Shown here: piece by piece, positions 55,018-63,607 of the stretch | How the letters are laid out: each line of letters starts with the position of its first letter | How positions within the stretch are numbered: the first letter of the stretch is position 1 | NCBI RefSeq assembly: GCF_001586215.1 | Contig: NZ_CP014634.1 | Coordinates: forward strand, 496,001 to 560,000 | Direction of reading: 5' to 3' | Source of the DNA: Corynebacterium simulans | GTDB taxonomy: Bacteria; Actinomycetota; Actinomycetes; Mycobacteriales; Mycobacteriaceae | Length of the DNA: 64,000 bases | Notes under the pieces: generated by a model | Database searches by the model: none | What the model was told of the DNA's origin: nothing | Seen by the model: the letters and a program-made list of their open reading frames with translations, nothing else | Translations under genes and position numbers: made by a program

Positions 55018-55626
55018 CTAGACGCTGTACTTCTGCAGCTGGTCGATGAGATAATGAACTAACGGGGCCAGCGTGGCCATGCCGTCGCGCACTGCGGCGC
55101 GGGAGGAAGCCAAGTTAACGATGACGGTCGAGCCCGAAACACCGGAGATACCCCGCGAGGTGCAGGCATCGACTGCGCCACAGGCTTGGCCGGAAGAGCG
55201 CAGTGCTTGCGCGATGCCGGGAACCATCTGATCCAGGACCGCGCGTGTGGCTTCAGGCGCCTTGTCGCGCGGGCCAACACCAGTACCGCCGACGGTAAGG
55301 ACCAAGTCAACGCCACCGACAACTGCGGTTTCAATGGCCTGACGAATCTTCGACTTCTTGGAACGAACAGTCACGGAGCCATCGACCTGGAATTCAGCCT
55401 CAGAAAGGAGCTCGCCGACCAAACGGGACGTATCATCCGAGTTCTCGTCTGGGTGGTCAGTGATGACAACCACCAGTGCGCGGCGCGGCGCGTTGAAGTT
55501 TTGTTCCTGCTCGCTGGCGATCAGGAAGGCGTCATCAGGCTCAGCGACGTCCAACAAAGACCCTGTGGATTCCTCAGAGACCTCGAAAATGCCGTTGTTG
55601 GTCTCGTTGTCAGCATGGTCTGCCAA
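55018..55626 (-). CDS. mog: MogA/MoaB-family molybdopterin-binding protein
   Basis: A protein of about 202 residues with a MogA/MoaB domain from about residue 48: RALVVVITD, the signature VLTVGGTGVGPRDKAPEAT near residue 110 and SGSTVIVNLASS. MogA adenylylates molybdopterin, but family members are found in organisms with little molybdenum metabolism. A non-conserved acidic region of about 45 residues precedes the domain. The TTG at 55626 was chosen because AAAGGAG lies five bases upstream; the in-frame TTG at 55662 has no such site. It sits between mscL and htrA, the order known in corynebacteria. Confidence 0.85.
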   Translation of the reverse strand: MADHADNETNNGIFEVSEESTGSLLDVAEPDDAFLIASEQEQNFNAPRRALVVVITDHPDENSDDTSRLVGELLSEAEFQVDGSVTVRSKKSKIRQAIETAVVGGVDLVLTVGGTGVGPRDKAPEATRAVLDQMVPGIAQALRSSGQACGAVDACTSRGISGVSGSTVIVNLASSRAAVRDGMATLAPLVHYLIDQLQKYSV

Positions 55627-55692
55627 TGTAGCTCCTTTATAGGACCAAAAATTCTTCTTCAAAGATTCGGGCGATTTTTGTTAATGGATAAT

Positions 55693-57114
55693 TTACTCGT
55701 CCGAAAGAGTTACCTCTACCTGGCGAGGATCTTTTCCTTCCCCATTGCTGACTTCGAGCGTGACCTTGGCTCCGAAGTCTTGCGAGCGAGCTGCGGCAAT
55801 CAAGGAATCGGAGTTCTCGATGCGGCGGTCATTGACGCGGGTGACGAGGTCGCCTGCATTCAGCCCTGCTTCTTCTGCTGGGCTGCCTGGCTCAACCTCG
55901 ACGATGCGTGCGCCGTCGCCACTGTCGCGCGCGTCTACCTTGACGCCCAAGGTTGGGTGCTTAACCTCGCCCTTGTTGATGAGCTGGTCAGCCATGCGCT
56001 TGGCAAAGTTGGACGGGATTGCAAAACCCAAGCCGATGGAGCCTGCCTCGCTCGAGCCGGAGCTCGACAAGGAAGCGATCATGGAGTTCATACCGATCAG
56101 GTTGCCGTTGATATCGACCAATGGGCCACCGGAGTTGCCGGGGTTGACCGCGGCATCGGTCTGGATGGCGTCGATAAGCGAGCTCTCGCCGCCCTCCTGG
56201 GAAGCCCGAACCGGGCGATTCTTCGCGGAGACAATACCCGAGGTAACCGTGGCATTTAGCCCCAGCGGGGAGCCCACAGCAACGACCTCTTGGCCAACGG
56301 CCACGGCGTCAGAATCACCGAATTGCAGGAACGGCAGGTCATTGACGTCCTTGATCTTGATGATCGCGACGTCGGTGTTTGCGTCGGAAGAAATAAATTC
56401 AGCTTCGTGCTTGCTGCCGTCGTTCATGCTGACGCGCAACTGGCCGCCACGCTCAGCGCCGGCAACCACGTGGTGATTAGTCAGCACATAGCCATCCGGC
56501 GAGATGATGGAACCAGAGCCCTCAGCAGCGCTGGTAAGGCCCAAAGCCTCAATGGAAACAACAGCGGGCAGCACCTTAGCCGCGGTCGCCTCAACCGAGC
56601 CCTCAGCTGGTTCCTCACCGGTGCTATTAGCCACCGGCTCATTCTGCAGAACCTGGTTTACGGTGCTCGTATCGTTCTTATCCTTCGCTCCTAGAGCTAG
56701 ACCAGTAATGCTGCCCACAGCGACAGCGCCGGCGAGCATCATGGCCAAAGCCGTGCCCAGGCCCACCTTCTTCTTTTCTGGCGGGTTCGGTTGCGCCCCT
56801 ACGTAAGTTATGGCCTGATTAGGCTGGCCCGGTTGGCCAAACTGCCCTGCCTGGCCGGGCTGGCCCGCGCCGAAGCTTTGGGTATGCGGATTTGCTTGGC
56901 CGCCGACGAATTGGGGATTGCCCGCGCCTTGGTTGAAATTTGCGCCCTGCATCCCAAAGGAACCAGCCTGGCCACTGGAGCTAGGCTGCGCCCCGGAGTT
57001 CTGGCGCGGTTCATTCCAACCGGCAGAATTGCTAAGATTGGGTTGATTCTCGGACGCTGGCCTCTCGCCGCGTGGATCCGCAGGCTCGTTCATGTTTGAG
57101 TTCCTCGTATTCAT
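55693..57114 (-). CDS. degP: HtrA/DegP-type serine protease with PDZ domain
   Basis: A 473-residue envelope protease. The N-terminal ~130 residues are Asn/Gln/Pro/Gly-rich (QAGQ and FGQPGQPNQ repeats) and cytoplasmic, followed by a single helix (near residue 125–150). The protease domain has the catalytic triad in VLTNHHVVAG, NTDVAIIKI and GNSGGPLVDI, and one PDZ domain ends the protein (from about residue 380). It resembles mycobacterial PepD/HtrA, which is controlled with the MprAB system. mprB and mprA lie directly upstream on the same strand. The start is ATG 57114 or 57093. Confidence 0.93.
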   Translation of the reverse strand: MNTRNSNMNEPADPRGERPASENQPNLSNSAGWNEPRQNSGAQPSSSGQAGSFGMQGANFNQGAGNPQFVGGQANPHTQSFGAGQPGQAGQFGQPGQPNQAITYVGAQPNPPEKKKVGLGTALAMMLAGAVAVGSITGLALGAKDKNDTSTVNQVLQNEPVANSTGEEPAEGSVEATAAKVLPAVVSIEALGLTSAAEGSGSIISPDGYVLTNHHVVAGAERGGQLRVSMNDGSKHEAEFISSDANTDVAIIKIKDVNDLPFLQFGDSDAVAVGQEVVAVGSPLGLNATVTSGIVSAKNRPVRASQEGGESSLIDAIQTDAAVNPGNSGGPLVDINGNLIGMNSMIASLSSSGSSEAGSIGLGFAIPSNFAKRMADQLINKGEVKHPTLGVKVDARDSGDGARIVEVEPGSPAEEAGLNAGDLVTRVNDRRIENSDSLIAAARSQDFGAKVTLEVSNGEGKDPRQVEVTLSDE

Positions 57115-57249
57115 GTAGGCAATTGTGCCGCAGTGGGCTGGGGTGCATCTGTAACGATTCTGCTAGCCATATAAGAATAACTGTTAGAATTCTGTATGTC
57201 TTGACCTGCAGCGCAACTCCTTTTTATGCCGCAATAAGGTCGGCGCAGA

Positions 57250-58803
57250 TTAACCCTGATTAAACCAGCGCTCGGCGAAAATGGTGCCGCGATCAACTGC
57301 CGCCTCATCTTCTTCGTTTGCGGAAGGATCGAAAAGGCCATCAACGAAGGTCTCGCCTTCCCCACGGTACCCCGGCAAGATAACCTCCATGCGCGTGCCG
57401 CCGTCGTTCGAATCCTTAATTTCAATAGAGCCCTCGTGGCGCTCAATCACGGATTTGACGATGGCCAGACCCAAACCAGAGCCCGGCATCGAGCGGGCTT
57501 CTGCGGAACGATAGAAACGTTCGAATACCTTCTCCCGCTCATCCGGCGGAATGCCCGGGCCAGAGTCGTCGACCCGGAGACGGACCTCGTGCTCGCTGAT
57601 CTGCTGCATGAACACACGCACGGTGCCGGTCGCAGGCGACCATTTCGCCGCATTGTCCATCAGATTAAGCGTTGCACGGCCCAGGGCGAATGGATCGCCT
57701 TCTAGGACCCACGGAATAAAGCGCACACGGAACTCGACGTCGGGGCGGCGTCGCCTAGCGCGCGCTAGCGAAGACTCGAGCACCTCCATAAGGTCAACCG
57801 GCTCCGGAGCCTTCTCCGTGGCGTCCTCACGAGCCAAGTCGACCAAGTCACCGATGAGCGTAGAAAGCTCCGTCATCTGTGACATGACGTCATCTTCCAA
57901 GTCGCGGCGATCTTCTTCGCTGATACCAAACCCACCGCCGGACTTGTTCATCATCATCAGCAACTCAATGTTGGTACGCATCGAGGTCAACGGAGTCTTC
58001 AACTCGTGACCTGCGTCCGCCACAAACTGAGCCTGCTGCACACGCGATTGCTGCAGCGCTTCCAACATCTGATTAAAGGAAACCGTAAGCTGCGCCATCT
58101 CGTCATTGTTGACAACCTCGATAGGTCGCAGATCGTTGGTCTGCGTGACGTAATCGGCCGCACGCTTCAGGCGCGAAATCGGCTGCATACCAGTCTTGGA
58201 AACGAGCATGCCGGCAAAGATCGCCAGCAGAACGCCCAGCGCAACGATAACGACCAGCATTGCGCCAATGGCCGCGATGAGCTCATTCGTCTCGCTCAAG
58301 TCCCGGGCCAAGACCACAGTGGTGCCTAAGTCATGGCGTTTTGCGAGGATGCGCTCGCCACCGACGGTGCGCACCGAGATCTCGGTGTAATCATCATCCT
58401 TCTGAAACTTATCCCCCACCGGGATGGCATCACCAAAGGTAAAGCTCCAGGAAGGCGGGGAAATCGCGATACGAGTCGATGGATTATAGAGCTTAAACTT
58501 CGCGATTTCGGAATCGATAGATTCAACAAAACGCGGGTCCAGGCTTTCCTGAATCAACACGTCGGCTTTTTGCTCAAGCTGCTTGTCGACGGCCGCGGTC
58601 AAAGACTCAGACACGATCCAATAGGTTGCCAGGGTCATAAGCGCCACGGCGATGGCCACGACCAGACCCGTAACAAGCGAAAGACGCCACCGCAGTGGCG
58701 CCCGAGAAGCCCAACTCCCCCTTCCGCCGGCAATCTCGTTAACAGGGGTGGGTTGTACCTGTTCGGAAGCCTCGGCGTTGGGCGCTGGCTTCCTCAAAAT
58801 CAC
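57250..58803 (-). CDS. mprB: MprB-like sensor histidine kinase
   Basis: A 517-residue envelope-stress sensor kinase. A helix near residues 40–62, an extracytoplasmic domain (about 63–165), a second helix (about 170–195), a HAMP domain ([17 protein letters not shown]), the dimerisation box with phospho-acceptor His in [11 protein letters not shown] near residue 262, and the ATPase motifs [11 protein letters not shown] and [11 protein letters not shown] are all visible. The start (ATG 58803) overlaps the mprA stop (ATGA-type), so the pair is coupled. C. glutamicum carries the equivalent CgtSR2 pair at this position. Confidence 0.93.
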   Translation of the reverse strand: MILRKPAPNAEASEQVQPTPVNEIAGGRGSWASRAPLRWRLSLVTGLVVAIAVALMTLATYWIVSESLTAAVDKQLEQKADVLIQESLDPRFVESIDSEIAKFKLYNPSTRIAISPPSWSFTFGDAIPVGDKFQKDDDYTEISVRTVGGERILAKRHDLGTTVVLARDLSETNELIAAIGAMLVVIVALGVLLAIFAGMLVSKTGMQPISRLKRAADYVTQTNDLRPIEVVNNDEMAQLTVSFNQMLEALQQSRVQQAQFVADAGHELKTPLTSMRTNIELLMMMNKSGGGFGISEEDRRDLEDDVMSQMTELSTLIGDLVDLAREDATEKAPEPVDLMEVLESSLARARRRRPDVEFRVRFIPWVLEGDPFALGRATLNLMDNAAKWSPATGTVRVFMQQISEHEVRLRVDDSGPGIPPDEREKVFERFYRSAEARSMPGSGLGLAIVKSVIERHEGSIEIKDSNDGGTRMEVILPGYRGEGETFVDGLFDPSANEEDEAAVDRGTIFAERWFNQG

Positions 58804-59498
58804 GGTGTCGACTTCCGCAGAACATAACCGACGCCGCGCACGGTGTGGATGAGACGCGATTCGCCCTCACCTTCCGTCTTCTTCCGCAGGTAGCCGATGT
58901 AGACCTCTAGTGCGTTGCCGGAAGTTGGGAAATCGTAGCCCCATACCTCTTCCAGAATCACGTTGCGCGGCATGACCTTGAGCGGGTTTTCCATCAGCAG
59001 CTGCAGCAAAGCAAACTCAGTACGAGTCAAAGAGATCTGCCGGTCGCCGCGCTTTACCTCACGGGTTTCCGCATTGAGCTGCAAATCCTCAAAGGAAAGC
59101 TCGGTCTCCGCGCTGTGCGGTGCTCCAATGGAGTCTGCAGCGGCGCGGCGCAGCAAAGAACGCACGCGTGCCAAAAGCTCCTCCAGCGCAAATGGCTTCG
59201 GTAGATAGTCATCTGCTCCGGCATCGAGACCAGCCACGCGGTCGGAGACACTATCGCGGGCAGTTAGCACCAGGATCGGGCGCTCCCAGCCCTCGCTGCG
59301 AAGAGTACGGCAGACTTCGAGGCCGTCCATGTTGGGCATCATGACGTCGAGGATCAACAGCTCCGGATTTTCATTGCGGACAGCCTCCACCGCCTCAAGG
59401 CCGTCACTGGCAATCATGACTTCATAACCATTGAACCGGAGAGAACGACGCAGCGATTCGCGTACCGCTTGCTCGTCGTCGACGACAAGAATCTTCAT
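58800..59498 (-). CDS. mprA: MprA-like response regulator
   Basis: A 232-residue OmpR-type regulator. The receiver domain starts [16 protein letters not shown], the phospho-acceptor Asp is in [13 protein letters not shown], and the conserved Lys in DDYLPKPF; the winged-helix domain has [10 protein letters not shown] and VRGVGYVLR. The ATG at 59498 is preferred because it matches the family N-terminus; the in-frame start at 59504 adds two residues. MprA activates stress genes, including its own operon and the HtrA-type protease gene in mycobacteria, which lies downstream here. Confidence 0.94.
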   Translation of the reverse strand: MKILVVDDEQAVRESLRRSLRFNGYEVMIASDGLEAVEAVRNENPELLILDVMMPNMDGLEVCRTLRSEGWERPILVLTARDSVSDRVAGLDAGADDYLPKPFALEELLARVRSLLRRAAADSIGAPHSAETELSFEDLQLNAETREVKRGDRQISLTRTEFALLQLLMENPLKVMPRNVILEEVWGYDFPTSGNALEVYIGYLRKKTEGEGESRLIHTVRGVGYVLRKSTP

Positions 59499-59640
59499 AA
59501 ACATAATTATGACCTATTCATGGTGGATTTTCGAGGCCACCATGCAATCCAATCCCCTTTCCATCCCCCCAAAGCCACAAGCTAACGATTCTCGCGGCGC
59601 CTTTTAGACAATGTATCTGTTTAGAATATCTGTCCAAAAG

Positions 59641-59694
59641 AAAGAGCCTGCGAAGAAGATGCCTTGTTTAAGGCGTTTCTTCGTAGGCTCTTTT
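59641..59694 (-). terminator. Terminator after rpmF
   Basis: AAAGAGCCT and CGAAGAA (59641–59657) pair with TTCTTCG and AGGCTCTTTT (59678–59694), with an inner GCCT/AGGC stem. It lies 21 bases beyond the rpmF stop on the minus strand and separates it from mprA. Confidence 0.8.
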
Positions 59695-59714
59695 AAAAAG
59701 TAGGGCGTTCTAGA

Positions 59715-59888
59715 TTAGAACTGCTCCACGTCTACCAGGCCGAGCTTTGCAGCCTTGACCAGACGGCGCGGGATGCGCACGGTCTGACCGTCGATGGTGA
59801 CTTCCTGAAGGGCGACGTTGTCTGCCTTCCACTGGGAGCGACGTGCGCGAGTGTTCGCGCGGGACTTCTTGAACTTAGGAGTTGCCAT
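59715..59888 (-). CDS. rpmF: 50S ribosomal protein L32
   Basis: A 57-residue basic protein starting [20 protein letters not shown], as in actinobacterial L32. The zinc-binding CxxC pairs found in many L32 proteins are absent, so it is a zinc-free form. The ATG at 59888 follows AGGAGG on the coding strand. It is cotranscribed 15 bases after rpmE. Confidence 0.93.
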   Translation of the reverse strand: MATPKFKKSRANTRARRSQWKADNVALQEVTIDGQTVRIPRRLVKAAKLGLVDVEQF

Positions 59889-59903
59889 TTTCTTCTATCC
59901 TCC

Positions 59904-60173
59904 TTACGCGTTCTTCTTCTTGCGGCGAGCCATTGCACCGAAGCGCTGGTTGAAGCGCTCGACGCGGCCTGCGGTATCCATAACGCGCTGTGCACCGGTC
60001 CAGAACGGGTGGGACTCAGCGGTCACGTCAACGACGATCAGTGGGTACTCGTTGCCATCTTCCCACTCAACGGTGCGATCGGAAGTAGCAGTGGACTTGG
60101 TCAAGAACGAGTGGCCAGTGCCAGCGTCCTTGAAGACCACCGGGTGGTAATCCGGGTGGATATCCTTCTTCAT
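59904..60173 (-). CDS. rpmE2: 50S ribosomal protein L31, type B
   Basis: An 89-residue L31 starting [18 protein letters not shown]. The first CxxC half of zinc-binding L31 is replaced (HPDYHPVVF has no Cys), and the extended C-terminus ending [10 protein letters not shown] marks the type B, zinc-independent form. In many bacteria this paralogue is repressed by Zur; no Zur-like dyad was found in the upstream region here. It heads the rpmE2–rpmF transcript. Confidence 0.94.
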   Translation of the reverse strand: MKKDIHPDYHPVVFKDAGTGHSFLTKSTATSDRTVEWEDGNEYPLIVVDVTAESHPFWTGAQRVMDTAGRVERFNQRFGAMARRKKKNA

Positions 60174-60751
60174 AATTATTCCCTCAGGGTTGAAACTACG
60201 GGTCGGTTCTTCACTCTTCTACCTGGCTTAAGCCTTAAAGAACGGCGAACTTTTTACAAAGCAGCCCTCTATCGGTGTCGAAGATCGTGCCCGAGTTGGG
60301 ACGTACAGATTAAAAATGGCGTTAACCTCATCGCTCCGGGATATTGCTTGCGCTTCCCGTGGGCGGAGATGTCAACAACTTAAAGCATGTTACACCTTTG
60401 CCACCAGTTCCCCAAACCCACATACACGCTATTACGCTCCGTATATAGAGGAACCGGCCCGCATGATTAACAGCAGCCACAGGCGTTAACAAGACCAAAT
60501 GGCGCAGGTAGTTCGCACGAGCCCACTGCATCAGCTTGCAGCACTGGGACAAGGAAGGCGATTAGGTAATTTGGGCCGCGGGCTGTAAGATTTTCCCTTG
60601 CTGTTGTCAAAGTATACGTTTTACGCCCCGTCTACTGGTGTTTGACGGTCTTGCCATCCATGCTCAACCTCACTTTTCGAGCGCTGCGCCTCACCGCAGA
60701 AGGCATAACCGTCAGTAGCCATGATGTGGGCGGCTAGGAGAAAGAAGACCC
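60174..60751. other. Divergent intergenic region between the two ribosomal operons
   Basis: The 578-base stretch separates the left-facing rpmE2–rpmF and right-facing rpmB–rpmR transcripts. I found no open reading frame that looks coding, no tRNA-like cloverleaf and no obvious Zur-box dyad. GTATACGTTTTACG near 60613 and TATATAG near 60443 could be −10-like elements. It is long for ribosomal protein leaders and may hold leader RNA structures. Confidence 0.5.
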
Positions 60752-60988
60752 ATGTCGGCTATTTGCCAGGTAACGGGCCGCAAGCCGGAATTCGGCAAGC
60801 AGGTCTCGCACTCGCACCGCCGCACTTCGCGCCGTTGGAACCCCAACGTGCAGCGTCGTCGCTACTACCTGCCCTCCGAGGGCCGTACCATCACCCTGAA
60901 TGTCTCTACCAAGGGCATGAAGATTATTGACCGCGACGGCATCGAGTCCGTCGTCGCCAAGATTCGCGCACGTGGGGAGAAGATCTAA
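60752..60988 (+). CDS. rpmB: 50S ribosomal protein L28
   Basis: A 78-residue L28: [21 protein letters not shown] at the N-terminus and [18 protein letters not shown] in the middle match the family. The Cys pairs that bind zinc in some L28 proteins are reduced to a single Cys. GGAGAAAG at 60737–60744 is the ribosome site for the ATG at 60752. It leads the four-gene small-ribosomal-protein operon, and rpmG follows 2 bases after its stop. Confidence 0.95.
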   Translation: MSAICQVTGRKPEFGKQVSHSHRRTSRRWNPNVQRRRYYLPSEGRTITLNVSTKGMKIIDRDGIESVVAKIRARGEKI

Positions 60989-60990
60989 AG

Positions 60991-61155
60991 ATGGCACGTA
61001 ATGACATCCGTCCAATCATCAAGCTGAAGTCCACTGCGGGCACCGGTTACACCTACGTGACCCGTAAGAACAAGCGCAACAACCCGGATCGCATCACCCT
61101 GAAGAAGTTCGATCCGGTCGTCCGCAAGCACGTCGAATTCCGCGAGGAGCGATAA
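60991..61155 (+). CDS. rpmG: 50S ribosomal protein L33
   Basis: A 54-residue basic protein beginning [17 protein letters not shown] and containing [15 protein letters not shown], which matches L33. No CxxC pairs are present, so it is a zinc-free (C-minus) form. It lies between rpmB (2-base gap) and rpsN (3-base gap), so the three genes share a message. The ORF is only 165 bases, below usual ORF-calling cut-offs. Confidence 0.95.
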   Translation: MARNDIRPIIKLKSTAGTGYTYVTRKNKRNNPDRITLKKFDPVVRKHVEFREER

Positions 61156-61158
61156 TCT

Positions 61159-61464
61159 ATGGCTAAGAAGTCCAAGATCGCCAAGAACGAGCAGCGCAAG
61201 GAAATCGTCGCCCGCTACGCGGAGCGTCGCGCTGAGCTCAAGGCCATCATCAAGAACCCGAACACCTCGGACGAGGATCGTCTGGACGCACAGTTCGAGC
61301 TGAACCGTCAGCCACGTGATGCATCCCGTTCCCGCATCCGTAACCGCGACGCAGCCGACGGCCGTCCGCGCGGTTACCTCCGTAAGTTCGGTCTGTCCCG
61401 TGTCCGTATGCGCGGCATGGCTCACCGTGGTGAGCTGCCGGGCGTTCGCAAGTCCAGCTGGTAA
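61159..61464 (+). CDS. rpsN: 30S ribosomal protein S14, long zinc-free type
   Basis: A 101-residue S14 starting [17 protein letters not shown]. The length and the C-terminal [14 protein letters not shown] followed by [10 protein letters not shown] fit the long form, in which the two CxxC motifs of the short type are missing ([15 protein letters not shown] has no Cys). It is the third gene of the operon. Long S14 paralogues are often induced under zinc limitation, but here they may be the only copies. Confidence 0.95.
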   Translation: MAKKSKIAKNEQRKEIVARYAERRAELKAIIKNPNTSDEDRLDAQFELNRQPRDASRSRIRNRDAADGRPRGYLRKFGLSRVRMRGMAHRGELPGVRKSSW

Positions 61465-61479
61465 AGGGGTAATTGCACA

Positions 61480-61734
61480 ATGGCTATCAAGCGCAATAAC
61501 CAAAAGAAGTTCCGCATGGAACAAACCCGTCGCCCGAAGAAGAACCCGCTGAAGGCTGAGGGTATCGAGACGGTTGACTACAAGGATGTAAAGACCCTGC
61601 GTCTGTTCATCTCCGACCGTGGCAAGATCCGTTCCCGTCGCGTGACCGGTCTTACCCCACAGCAGCAGCGCCAGGTCGCTACCGCTGTGAAGAACGCACG
61701 CGAAATGGCTCTCCTGCCGTTCACCGCCCGCTAA
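61480..61734 (+). CDS. rpsR: 30S ribosomal protein S18
   Basis: An 84-residue S18 starting [18 protein letters not shown]. The typical CPFC-like N-terminus is absent, the body has [16 protein letters not shown] and [14 protein letters not shown] as in the family, and it ends ALLPFTAR. It completes the rpmB–rpmG–rpsN–rpsR transcript, which a terminator follows about 70 bases later. Confidence 0.95.
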   Translation: MAIKRNNQKKFRMEQTRRPKKNPLKAEGIETVDYKDVKTLRLFISDRGKIRSRRVTGLTPQQQRQVATAVKNAREMALLPFTAR

Positions 61735-61803
61735 ATCAGTAGCTGGGTTTCTCAACAGCGCACTTTTGCCGCTGGCAAGTGTGACACGGTAAAAGAACCT
61801 TCG

Positions 61804-61850
61804 AAAGTCGCTTTCTTTCAATCACTTCGATTGGATGCAAAGCGGCTTTT
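61804..61850 (+). terminator. Terminator after rpsR
   Basis: AAAGTCGCTTT (61804–61814) and AAAGCGGCTTT (61839–61849) pair with one mismatch, with an inner AATC/GATT stem around ACTTC, and are followed by TTGTG. It sits about 70 bases after the rpsR stop. Confidence 0.7.
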
Positions 61851-61978
61851 GTGCGTTTTGTTCTTGGCCACGAAATAACTATCTGCTACTTAACCCACAA
61901 CTTCCCTATGCGGGATTCGAGCTGGTGATAGATTAGTGATATTCACTTCCTCTCTCCTCGAAAGGGCTTTTAAGGCGC

Positions 61979-62770
61979 ATGCCATTGCATCAATCCTTAG
62001 CGGAACTCAGTGAGCTCGCAGCACATTGCCAGTCCCCCGCTACTGCCCGCGGCTTACTCGCGGAAGCGCAGGATCTCCTGCACAATTCCCTGGACCACCG
62101 CGCGAACGAGCTAGAACTTGCCACGTGGTTTTCTCGCATTATCACTGACATCGTGCGCTCGCCCGGCGTCGCCAGCCCCGTGCGCCTTTCCGGCCCCGTC
62201 GCCCGCGGTGACGCACTTCCTTCCATGACCATCACTTGGCTGGGCGAGGACCCGCAGCTGGAATCTATTTTTAGGGACGTGGGCCTTGTTGGCCGTTCTG
62301 CAGAAGAGAGCATGGCCAGCCGTGCCGACGCTGGCCTGCCGCTGGGTGTAGGCAGCGAAGACGCACTGCTGAAGGAAGCACTGGATTTGCGCCCGCCAGC
62401 ACTCAAGGTGGTCGATGGCCTACCGGATCGCAATACGACTGTCGACGTCCAGAGTGACCTGCTCGCCCCCATCGCCGCCATCGCGCGCTGGGCCGCCCCG
62501 GCGCCGCGTCCCACCCCGGATCGCCTCGCTATCGGCGTTGAGCGTGAGCTTCTCGACGCCGCCGAAGCCGAGGCTTTATCCATTGCCTGGGGCACTGGCA
62601 TAGCGTTGGAGTTGCGCCTGTGGCACGCCGGCGTGAACGGACGCGATGGTGTCCTTGCTACTCTCCCACCGCTCGACCGCACCGCTTATGGCTCCGCCTG
62701 CCGCACGGTATCCGCAAACTTTGAGTCCATTGATAAACGTCAGCAAGACTGCTCCACGCAGGACAATTAA
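61979..62770 (+). CDS. Degenerate DUF294-type nucleotidyltransferase-like protein
   Basis: A 263-residue protein. The middle SGPVARGDALPSMTITWLGED resembles the nucleotidyltransferase segment of DUF294 proteins (GSxAR, with a modified acidic pair), and LPDRNTTVDVQSDLLAPIA followed by ARWAAPAPRPT resembles the DUF294 C-terminal substrate domain (DLK..LxPI..laR). The usual catalytic GSEARGE-(D) residues are not clearly present, so activity is doubtful. It lies upstream of amtR with a gap of 82 bases, as in C. glutamicum, where an uncharacterised gene precedes amtR. ATG 61979 was taken as the start. Confidence 0.6.
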   Translation: MPLHQSLAELSELAAHCQSPATARGLLAEAQDLLHNSLDHRANELELATWFSRIITDIVRSPGVASPVRLSGPVARGDALPSMTITWLGEDPQLESIFRDVGLVGRSAEESMASRADAGLPLGVGSEDALLKEALDLRPPALKVVDGLPDRNTTVDVQSDLLAPIAAIARWAAPAPRPTPDRLAIGVERELLDAAEAEALSIAWGTGIALELRLWHAGVNGRDGVLATLPPLDRTAYGSACRTVSANFESIDKRQQDCSTQDN

Positions 62771-62810
62771 TTAGTTGCTGCGAATATAAACGAGTACACT
62801 TAACTGGCTT

Positions 62811-62828
62811 AATGAATTAAAATTCATT
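62811..62828. promoter_or_regulatory. Perfect dyad in the amtR leader
   Basis: AATGAATT (62811–62818) and AATTCATT (62821–62828) are exact inverted repeats separated by AA. The dyad ends eight bases before the AAAGGAGG ribosome site of amtR (62836–62843). It could bind a repressor or form a small AT hairpin. Confidence 0.4.
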
Positions 62829-62852
62829 CACACGAAAGGAGGCGTCCTGCCC

Positions 62853-63572
62853 ATGGCTGGAACTGTTGGTAGGCCGCGCAAGAACAGCCCGCGCCGCCGT
62901 GGAACTACCGCCCGTGAAGAGATTCTCGACGCTTCATCAGAGCTTTTCACCACGCAGGGTTTTGCCACCACTTCGACGCACCAGATTGCGGATGCCGTGG
63001 GCATTCGCCAGGCGTCTCTGTATTATCATTTCCCCTCCAAGACAGAAATCTTTCTAACCCTCCTTAATTCCACCATCGAGCCTTCCCTCGAGCTTGCTGA
63101 GGAGCTGGCGGCCTCCGCTGCCGCCGCCGAGCAACGTCTGTGGTCTCTCGTTGCGGCGGAGTCCCGCCTGTTGCTCACCAGCGGCTGGAACGTCGGCCGC
63201 CTGTACCAGTTGCCTGTGGCTAACTCTCCTGAGTTCTCCGAGTACCACGAACAGCGTACTGCTTTGCAGTCTCGTTTCCGCGAAATTGCCGCCTCAATCG
63301 TCGGCGAGGATGACCCTCGCATCGAGCTTCCGTTCCACATCGCACTTTCGGTCATTGAGATGCGCCCGAACGATGGCACCCCGCCTTTCGACGCTTCCCA
63401 GCGCGTTCCGGAAACTGCCGCCATGCTTGCCGACGCCGCGCTAGCCGTTCTCGGCGCAAAGGTTCCGGACAACGCGGAAGAGACCACTCTTGAGCTGCTC
63501 AAGAACCGCCACGACTCCATCTCCTCTGCCGCCGCTGCTGCCGCGGATCGTAAGAAGAAGTCCGGCAATTAA
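62853..63572 (+). CDS. amtR: TetR-family master nitrogen regulator AmtR
   Basis: A 239-residue regulator nearly identical in its N-terminal half to C. glutamicum AmtR: MAGTVGRPRKNSPRR, REEILDASSELFTTQGFATT, and the recognition region IADAVGIRQASLYYHFPSKTE. AmtR represses ammonium uptake and assimilation genes and is released by the adenylylated PII protein GlnK. The start ATG at 62853 follows AAAGGAGG at 62836–62843. The Ala-rich C-terminal tail ending AAADRKKKSGN is longer than in C. glutamicum. The target operons are outside the window. Confidence 0.95.
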   Translation: MAGTVGRPRKNSPRRRGTTAREEILDASSELFTTQGFATTSTHQIADAVGIRQASLYYHFPSKTEIFLTLLNSTIEPSLELAEELAASAAAAEQRLWSLVAAESRLLLTSGWNVGRLYQLPVANSPEFSEYHEQRTALQSRFREIAASIVGEDDPRIELPFHIALSVIEMRPNDGTPPFDASQRVPETAAMLADAALAVLGAKVPDNAEETTLELLKNRHDSISSAAAAAADRKKKSGN

Positions 63573-63607
63573 TTAGTGTGTGCAGCGTGGTGCTGCCAAG
63601 CAAACAC

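Noticed and set aside
60174..60751. Zur box controlling the C-minus ribosomal operons
   Set aside because: No dyad resembling the actinobacterial Zur site was found by eye on either strand.
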